Shown piece by piece: positions 14,860 to 19,855 of a DNA stretch of 19,855 nucleotides. A model generated the notes under the pieces. The model saw nothing but the letters and a program-made list of their open reading frames with translations. It was not told where the DNA came from and did no database searches. The DNA lies in assembly GCA_046727435.1 (NCBI GenBank), contig JBKPCR010000335.1, forward strand, positions 1 through 19,855. Reading direction: 5' to 3'. How positions within the stretch are numbered: the first letter of the stretch is position 1; each line of letters starts with the position of its first letter. Source of the DNA: CAVPRW01 sp046727435 [NCBI: bacterium] (GTDB taxonomy: Bacteria > Tectomicrobia > Entotheonellia > J063). Made by a program: the position numbers and the translations under genes.

Positions 14860-14947
14860 CTAGTCACAAAGGCTTTACAGGTACTTTCTAAGGCGCCCGT
14901 CCGTCCTTCACTTAACCTCCACCACAGGTGCGCCAACGGCATCAGGT

Positions 14948-15004
14948 TCACTCCTGGGGTAAGGGGACAATAGAGAGCCCGTTTCGCATGGTGACTTCGA
15001 TCAT
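14948..15004 (-). CDS. Short ORF (18 aa) with strong ribosome binding site
   Basis: AGGAGG lies five bases before ATG 15004, and that Shine-Dalgarno site overlaps the stop of the upstream 47-residue ORF. The peptide MIEVTMRNGLSIVPLPQE ends at TGA 14948. The strong initiation site followed by an early stop suggests the start of a longer gene that has been truncated, or a leader peptide. Confidence 0.4.
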   Translation of the reverse strand: MIEVTMRNGLSIVPLPQE

Positions 15005-15013
15005 CGAAACCTC

Positions 15014-15157
15014 CTAGTCCGCGTTGACCGCCAGTGCCGCGGCGCTCAACCGCTCGACGGCAAAGCACGTCACCACGAGCTTGCCGCTCTCCGCCCAGGA
15101 AATTCTGGAGCCGTAGGACGAAATGACCCCGCTGCACATGGCTCGGTTGATGCTCAT
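15014..15157 (-). CDS. Small hypothetical protein (47 aa)
   Basis: ATG 15157 overlaps the stop of the RepA-like gene as ATGA. The peptide contains VISSYGSRISWAESGKLVVTCFAVERLSAAALAVN and ends at TAG 15014. The coupling supports translation; the function is unknown and no family is recognised. Confidence 0.5.
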   Translation of the reverse strand: MSINRAMCSGVISSYGSRISWAESGKLVVTCFAVERLSAAALAVNAD

Positions 15158-16455
15158 GAGGCGCTCCTCCGTTCCGGGGAGGGGTAGGACCATCGGTCTT
15201 GAGTATCACGAGGGGGCCCTGCTTCAAGGCGGTCATCATGGCGATCTTCCCCCACAGGCGTGGGATGAGTTTCTTTATCGTCCGACTTAACTAAGTGAAT
15301 TGGCTGGTGATTTCCGTTAGCGTTAAAGGCGCTCATATGCGCTTCTTTATCGTCTAGCGCAAAAGATTGAATTTGCGGAGATTTTTCTAGAGTATAAAGA
15401 AGTTCATTAGATGCCAATGAGGTGTCATCACCCCCTTGATCCCCTTGAATGAGGGCCCACACCCACGGTGCTTCCCCTCGCTTGCCTCCCACGACATGGG
15501 CTTTATGCGAGCGCACCAGTCCCACTCGCGCGCGCTTCAGGGTCGCCTCAGAGATCCCCGCCTTCTTCGCCTCGCGGCGCACCTCCTTCGCGGGCTTCTC
15601 TCCCGCGGCCAGGATGTCCTGCAGAAAGTTCTGTGCTTCCTCGACCGCGCTGCGCTCCTCATCGACGGGGTAGGGCCGCAGCAAGTCCTCTGCGCTGACG
15701 TCGGAGCACCCCGTCCACCAGAAGCGGCCTTCCCGCAGCTCATATCCGATCGATTTTCCGAGGGGCGCGAGACTGGACTTGACATGCGCCATCACCCGGC
15801 GTCGTGGGTTCTGGGGGTCCTGCCCTGCCAGCAGAATCGACCGGGCGGCGGCGGCGAAGTCAATCGATCCTAAGCCCCGATAGACCGCCCTATCCTGTGC
15901 ACTCTTTGTGAGGTGGCGGATCGTCAGGATGGCACAGTCATACTGCTCGGCGAGCGCCGCCAGGCCCGCGAGCACCGGCCGGACCTCATTAGCGCGGCGC
16001 ATGTCGACCGAAGCTCCGAGGTAGGCTTGCAACGGGTCGACCACGACCAGGGCAGGCCTCACGGCTTTCAAGGCGTCCTCGAACGGCGGTAAGTCCCCGA
16101 GCCAGATGCAGCCTTGTGTCTCACCCTGCTGCCACCCCACGAGCGCGTGTACGCGGTGCACATCCGCGCCAGCCGCATCAAGCCGAGGGCGCAGCGTGTC
16201 CCCGAGGCCGTCCTCGGCAGAGAGATACAGGACATCGGCTGGTTCACGCCGGATGCCTGGTGCGTCGCCTGGAAACGGATCACCGTGGGACACGAGACTT
16301 GCAATGGTTAGCGAGAGCCAGGTCTTGCCCGCGCCGGGGTCGCCTTCGAGCAGCGTCTGCTTGCGTCGGGCGATATACGGGTGCCAGAGCCATGACACCT
16401 CCTCGGGCCGCACATCGGCCATACGGATGACCAGCGGGACACGAGGGTCAGTCAT
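15154..16455 (-). CDS. RecA-fold RepA/helicase-like ATPase (AAA_25 type)
   Basis: This 433-residue protein begins with a RecA/RepA-type ATPase. Walker A is GDPGAGKT (38-45), Walker B LVVVDPLQAYLG with Asp140, and the sensor region ILTIRHLTKS (about 177-185). DVLYLSAEDG (74-83) and GLGSIDFAAAARSILL are typical of plasmid RSF1010 RepA-like and phage-borne hexameric helicases. Residues about 270-340 contain a winged-helix-like segment (AKEVRREAKKAGISEATLKRARVGL). The last 100 residues are polar and probably disordered. It would drive DNA unwinding for the element's replication together with the primase gene just upstream, whose stop overlaps this start as ATGA. Confidence 0.88.
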   Translation of the reverse strand: MTDPRVPLVIRMADVRPEEVSWLWHPYIARRKQTLLEGDPGAGKTWLSLTIASLVSHGDPFPGDAPGIRREPADVLYLSAEDGLGDTLRPRLDAAGADVHRVHALVGWQQGETQGCIWLGDLPPFEDALKAVRPALVVVDPLQAYLGASVDMRRANEVRPVLAGLAALAEQYDCAILTIRHLTKSAQDRAVYRGLGSIDFAAAARSILLAGQDPQNPRRRVMAHVKSSLAPLGKSIGYELREGRFWWTGCSDVSAEDLLRPYPVDEERSAVEEAQNFLQDILAAGEKPAKEVRREAKKAGISEATLKRARVGLVRSHKAHVVGGKRGEAPWVWALIQGDQGGDDTSLASNELLYTLEKSPQIQSFALDDKEAHMSAFNANGNHQPIHLVKSDDKETHPTPVGEDRHDDRLEAGPPRDTQDRWSYPSPERRSAS

Positions 16456-17510
16456 CGTCCCCCCTCCCGCGGCAGGTACCGCGCACCTAAGAGAGGCCGT
16501 TGACCGCTGCTTTTCGCCGAAGCGGTATGCTGGCGGGGCTGCCCATTGTGAGAGGTCGATACATGCGCGTCAAGCCAGGCCTGCCGTTCAGCTTCCAGGG
16601 CCTCGAGGGTGATGGGATGCGCGTGGCCATAGGCCAGGCCATCCTTCACGGTCCTCAGCGCCGCGGCCATGTCGTCGGTATGGCCGTTCAAGGCTCGCTC
16701 CAACACCGTATATGCCTGGTCATAGCTGAGCAGTCCACCAGCGACAAAGCCCCCCAAGAGCCGAGACGCCTTCAGCCGCGTATGATGCCGTGTCCCCAGC
16801 ACCGCGGCCTGGATCATCTGCACGGCTGTCTTGATGGCGCGCACGGCATGATCATCGCTGTGGTCATTGGTGTGCGTGGCAGTCGATGGCAGTAAGGATG
16901 TCGATGCAGGTGACTCCCGGATCGGCGCGGGTGGCAGCTCGAAGCCTGCGGCGTCCGGATTCCAGTATGCCTCGGGGTCCCAGCTCACAAAGCACAACCG
17001 ACTGACATCCTTCCCGGTCTGATCCCAGGCGATCCCACGCAGCCGCAGATACTCCGCAGAGACGACCCGCCACGCATACTCGTACTCGTCGCCATCCGCA
17101 ACTACGGGGCCGCGGACACCAATCTTTAGTCCCTCGACGCTGGGACTGACGAAGGCATACACCGTGCGTGGATCGCTGCAGATGGTGCGCTTGGCGGCCT
17201 TCACGTCAGGGAGATGATCGAGATCGCCATGGATAATCCCGGAGTGCTGCTTCAGGTGAGCGAGACCCCTTTTGGGGGCGAAGACGCCGCAAAACGTAAA
17301 GGCCGGTAGGTGTGCTTTGGCGCGATCATAGGCGAGCTTTCCATCACGAGCGAGTACCTGATGCACGTGCGTCACCTGCCGTCGATAAGCGCCTGTATGG
17401 ATCATCTGCAACGCATGCGCGAGTGTGACGGTCCTGGCGGGCGTACTATTGAAGCTGTTCCGGAATAGGCTGACTTTGGCGGCGGCAAGGGAATTGGTGG
17501 CGTCAGGCAT
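16452..17510 (-). CDS. BT4734-like primase-type protein
   Basis: ATG 17510 is chosen because GGGAGGG lies eight bases upstream; the frame to 17633 adds a Pro/Arg-rich run without a site. The N-terminal domain matches the BT4734/VirE-N type: FTFCGVFAPKRGLAHLKQHS, GIIHGDLDHLPDV with acidic pair Asp96/Asp98, and YAFVSPSVEGLKIGVRG (118-134). These features define a primase-polymerase-like domain often placed before a helicase. The middle has AYRRQVTHVHQVL and a helical C-terminal domain (ASRLLGGFVAGGLLSYDQAYTVLE), ending in a polar tail. It is coupled to the downstream RepA-like ATPase, so together they form a primase-helicase replication module. I cannot verify catalytic activity. Confidence 0.8.
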   Translation of the reverse strand: MPDATNSLAAAKVSLFRNSFNSTPARTVTLAHALQMIHTGAYRRQVTHVHQVLARDGKLAYDRAKAHLPAFTFCGVFAPKRGLAHLKQHSGIIHGDLDHLPDVKAAKRTICSDPRTVYAFVSPSVEGLKIGVRGPVVADGDEYEYAWRVVSAEYLRLRGIAWDQTGKDVSRLCFVSWDPEAYWNPDAAGFELPPAPIRESPASTSLLPSTATHTNDHSDDHAVRAIKTAVQMIQAAVLGTRHHTRLKASRLLGGFVAGGLLSYDQAYTVLERALNGHTDDMAAALRTVKDGLAYGHAHPITLEALEAERQAWLDAHVSTSHNGQPRQHTASAKSSGQRPLLGARYLPREGGR

Positions 17511-17526
17511 GGCGCGGGCCCTCCCG

Positions 17527-17652
17527 CTAGATGGTCGCGTCGACGGCTTGGACCAGCCAGCCGCGGCCGGTGGCCAGCGCCCACATGCCCAGGGTGACGA
17601 GGGTGGTCTTATGCGTGACGTGGGCCTCATCATGCGATATACTATGGATCAC
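17527..17652 (-). CDS. Short ORF with hydrophobic helix (41 aa)
   Basis: A GTG start at 17652 has GAGGAG six bases upstream. The peptide contains ISHDEAHVTHKTTLVT and a hydrophobic stretch LGMWALATGRGWLVQAV, ending at TAG 17527, 16 bases before the primase start. Spacing and ribosome binding site support a real small gene of the operon. Product unknown. Confidence 0.5.
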   Translation of the reverse strand: MIHSISHDEAHVTHKTTLVTLGMWALATGRGWLVQAVDATI

Positions 17653-17681
17653 GAGTAGCTCCTCGAGCCTCTTACCTGCGC

Positions 17682-17969
17682 TCATTCGTTGACGCCGCTC
17701 TCGGCCCTCTCAGCCGAGGCGGCGTTCGCGTTTTTGGGTGCTGGAGCGGTCTGCTCCCCTATGCCAGGATCTGTTGTGGTCGCCGGAGCCAACAAGATGG
17801 TCCAAAGCCGCCGCCAGGCCAACAGCTGCACCGGGAGATCCTCAAGCGGCGTCTGGGCTATGACCATGATTGGCTTCGGCACTCGAGAGTGCCCGCTCTC
17901 AGGGCTTCGCTGTTCTCGATTAACGCCATCCCGCGCTGGTCCCGTGGGGTGGCGTTGTTTAGGCTCCAT
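17682..17969 (-). CDS. Small hypothetical protein (95 aa)
   Basis: ATG 17969 starts eight bases after the HTH gene stops. The protein has a polar N-terminus (MEPKQRHPTGPARDG), a central hydrophobic/helical stretch (PLEDLPVQLLAWRRLWTILL) and an Ala-rich tail (APKNANAASAERAESG). The start has only a weak AGG nearby, so the start is less certain. No family is recognised; its place between the HTH and primase genes suggests an accessory role in the element. Confidence 0.5.
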   Translation of the reverse strand: MEPKQRHPTGPARDGVNREQRSPESGHSRVPKPIMVIAQTPLEDLPVQLLAWRRLWTILLAPATTTDPGIGEQTAPAPKNANAASAERAESGVNE

Positions 17970-17977
17970 CCTGTTGC

Positions 17978-18166
17978 TCACTTCCTGAGAGCCTCCCTCG
18001 GAATTCTCAGCACCTTTCCAAAGCGGACTGCCGATAATGCCCCCCTTCTGACGAGGTCGTAGAGTGTGCTCCTCCCGAGATTGAGGTATGCGCGCGCTTC
18101 TGCCGGCGTAAGGTAATCCGGAAGCATTTCGTACTTTGTGTCTCGTGTCACCTTGTGCTGCTCCAT
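17978..18166 (-). CDS. AlpA/excisionase-like HTH DNA-binding protein
   Basis: ATG 18166 has GGAGGG five bases upstream and is preferred over ATG 18214. The 62-residue protein is a MerR-type winged helix: YLTPAEARAYLNLGRSTLYDLVRRGALSAVRFGKVLRIPREAL, split as helix-turn-helix plus wing. This is the excisionase/AlpA (helix_turn_helix_17) family, which controls excision or early transcription in prophages and satellites. It is the first gene of the long leftward operon and lies divergent to the zinc-finger gene, so it may regulate the intergenic promoters. Confidence 0.85.
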   Translation of the reverse strand: MEQHKVTRDTKYEMLPDYLTPAEARAYLNLGRSTLYDLVRRGALSAVRFGKVLRIPREALRK

Positions 18167-18259
18167 CACGTCCCTCCATGATATTGTGATCCCGTTGCCT
18201 ATTTCTCTGGACACGACAACACTCTAATGTATGTTCAACACTGCGCAACACGGTAACTA

Positions 18260-18268
18260 TGGTATTAT
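18260..18268 (+). promoter_or_regulatory. Extended -10 promoter candidate
   Basis: TGGTATTAT (TGn plus TATTAT) lies about 22 bases before the ATG at 18290, a suitable distance for the divergent zinc-finger gene. No good -35 is seen at 17-bp spacing, which is acceptable for an extended -10 promoter. Confidence 0.4.
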
Positions 18269-18289
18269 CGTGGCGGAAATGGTGATCAC

Positions 18290-19410
18290 ATGGCGGCGAG
18301 CAAGAAAGGTAACGAATTCATTGCTTTTGGCTGGGTTGCCCTACAAGACGGGTATGAGTGGATAGATGGGCATGAGGATTACATGCCACCAAGATGGGGG
18401 AAGGGTTGGGCACCGGCTGAACGATGGCTCGTCCTCCGCCCTGAGGCCCAGAATCGTAAACCCCGGAGGTACAACCTCTTGAGGAGAAGACCTCGCTCTT
18501 TCGCACGTTTGCTGAGACTCCACTCACGGAAGAGGGAATTCTACAATTCACAAATCAATACGGATGTTTGGGCGTAAAAAAGTGGATTTTCCCCAAAGAA
18601 CCACTTGCCTTTGCACTTTCGGAGGAAGGCCAGAAGCTGGTGATGAAAGACTTCAGCACGGGAATATTAGGTCCCAACATAGGCGTCGGCGGTGAGAGTC
18701 TCGGGATGTGGCAACAATCCATTCAGCGTATGCAGTTTGCTCTCACCCTCTGGGATGCGATCCGAAGCAACGACGTAGGGCAGTTGCGGCGCTTTATTCT
18801 TTTCCAAAAGGGGAATGGTCAGGCCGGTGGGTTCATCTACCGATCTCGTGAAGAAGTCGGTGATGGCTACGAGACGGGCGTTATTGATGAGACGGCGCAC
18901 GATATTCCGGCGGATGGAAGAGCTTTACTGAGACCTCGAAATGTCATTCGTCTAGCCCTTGTTGTGGTACAAACGTTAGCGAACAAACAACTATGGACCC
19001 ATGCAGGACCATGCTTACTTTACGGGCCACCGACACCGCCCGATGGCCTGCGGGCCGAAGAATTGCCGCAAAACAGATTATACCTGAGAATTGTCCCGAA
19101 GAACCTCATGGGAGCGATGTGGCTTCAGTTTGCCAGAGGCATTGATGGCAATAAAGATTACCGTCGATGCCGGGCATGTGGAAAATGGTTTGAAATCTCT
19201 CTGGAGGCGAACCGACCTACGAGATTCTTTTGCAAAGACGGCTGTCGCTATAAGGTCTATAGAGAGCGGATAACCGCCGCGCAGCAGCTGCACTTCGAGG
19301 GAGTCTCAATTCAGGAGATCGCGGGACGTTTGGACACACACACCGCAACGGTCGAAGGATGGATAGCCCGACCTGCCCCTCGAAAGCGTAGAGCGGTAGC
19401 TAACACGTAG
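18290..19410 (+). pseudogene. Cys-rich zinc-finger + HTH protein split by a one-base frameshift
   Basis: From ATG 18290 the frame reads FGWVALQDGYEWIDGHEDYMPPRWGKG up to PRRYN (18475). Sense then continues in the next frame as PLEEKTSLFRTFAETPLTEEG and NQYGCLGVKKW, through to TAG 19410. A single C missing at 18475-18476 explains the shift and would restore about 373 residues. The C-terminal part holds a CGNR-like zinc finger (CRACGKWFEI ... RFFCKDGCRYKVYRER, about 19168-19255) followed by an HTH (GVSIQEIAGRLDTHTATVEGWI). Such proteins are probable DNA-binding regulators; the N-terminal ligand domain is unknown. It is divergent from the HTH-led operon. The shift could be true decay or a sequencing error; the coding signal beyond it remains intact over 300 codons. 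Confidence 0.7.
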
Positions 19411-19687
19411 CGAACGAACATCCCAGCATAAGCAGTCGCAGGCGACATGAGGGGAGAGGCAGAGGTGATCAGGAGGACACATGCGTGACACACAACTTGG
19501 AACCCTTTACGCACATGGTGGAATCACGTCATATGGATAGAATTGATCGCTGCGGTCTCGGGCGTTTCAGCCTGCACCACTCTTGGTCACTCCAGCTCGA
19601 ACCCTTCAACTCACTCCCCTGAAGGGGGCCATGCAGGGCTGATGCTCTCAGGGGACGTCGATGGCGGCAGTGGAATGTGATTACCAG
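19411..19687. other. Intergenic with a short ORF bearing a strong ribosome binding site
   Basis: AGGAGG four bases before ATG 19481 opens a 19-residue frame (MRDTQLGTLYAHGGITSYG) that stops at TAG 19538-19540. The perfect initiation site with an early stop suggests the truncated start of a former gene. Nothing else in the stretch is assignable. Confidence 0.4.
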
Positions 19688-19855
19688 GAGGGCAAGTCGA
19701 TGCTGGCACAGCGGCTCACCACCATCCTGCCGGCGATGACCCTGGCCGAGGCCATGGAGACCACGCGTATCCACCGCGTCGCCGGCCTCACCGGCGCCCG
19801 CACGGCATGGGTCACGACCCGCCCGTGTCGCGCGCCCCACCACACCATCTCGGAT
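19688..19855 (+). pseudogene. comM: comM/YifB fragment, right copy (runs off the window)
   Basis: The frame reads [20 protein letters not shown], then [21 protein letters not shown] and RAPHHTISD, the same ComM segment as at 1446-1660. By hand count it matches the left copy at 148 of 168 bases, most differences being at third codon positions. The Walker A loop is damaged: the region before GKS reads CDYQEGKS, as if about eight bases of the GPPGVG coding stretch were lost. It is therefore a dead fragment at its left end, whatever lies beyond the window. Confidence 0.8.

Noticed and set aside
14628-15239. Leftward 203-codon frame over the RepA 3' end
   Set aside because: It overlaps the RepA-like gene and the coupled 47-codon ORF out of frame. 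The translation is Arg/Gly-rich and no ribosome binding site precedes it.
1-19855. CRISPR array, tRNA or rRNA genes
   Set aside because: No regularly spaced direct repeats of CRISPR length and no tRNA cloverleaf or rRNA signature were recognised by eye. A tRNAscan/Infernal run would be decisive.

Overview
The window is about 20 kb of GC-rich accessory DNA with canonical Shine-Dalgarno sites, most likely from an environmental Gram-negative bacterium. No rRNA, tRNA or housekeeping gene fixes the taxon. The region has the look of a genomic island: decayed insertion sequences, an intact tyrosine recombinase, a phage- or satellite-like replication operon, conflict-system genes, and two diverged direct-orientation fragments of a comM (YifB-type Mg-chelatase-like ATPase) gene near the two ends (about 1449-1660 and 19688-19855).

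Left part (1-11456). A WD40 protein runs in from the left edge and ends in a Cys/Trp/Tyr-rich tail. After a comM remnant and a 114-bp inverted-repeat element comes a leftward 673-codon gene with a TIR/deoxyribosyltransferase-like N-terminus, a TPR-S-like middle and a SLOG-like C-terminus (2235-4256). Next is a graveyard of mobile DNA: an ISKra4-like transposase remnant with a frameshift, an attC-like palindrome followed by a possible group II intron 5' piece, and an IS1634-like transposase that is open in one frame except for three stop codons. An intact tyrosine recombinase (7960-8664) follows, with a near-consensus promoter placed so close that its mRNA would be nearly leaderless. Beyond it is a compact leftward three-gene operon: alpha/beta hydrolase with TPR-S-like repeats (10056-11456), TIR-like protein (9298-9975) and pYEATS-domain protein (8937-9239). 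This operon is the strongest candidate for a little-studied immune or conflict system; the 673-codon gene may belong to the same functional class.

Middle (11824-12766). A Nudix hydrolase with a perfect Nudix box, a symmetrical operator-like repeat upstream of it, and a small membrane protein on the + strand.

Right part (12780-18166, all leftward). A tightly overlapping operon reads from an AlpA/excisionase-like HTH protein through two small ORFs, a BT4734-like primase and a RecA-fold RepA/helicase-like ATPase into a string of small proteins. Several of these share an LExRIxRLE-like coiled-coil motif, and one carries an in-frame amber stop. This is the gene order of a phage satellite or integrative replicon. 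Divergent from it is a Cys-rich zinc-finger plus HTH protein gene broken by a one-base frameshift (18290-19410).

Inference on the whole: conflict genes (WD40, TPR-S, TIR-like, SLOG, pYEATS) and a replicative mobile element share a hot spot that has repeatedly received and lost mobile DNA. Functional claims rest on motif recognition by eye; no database search was run.
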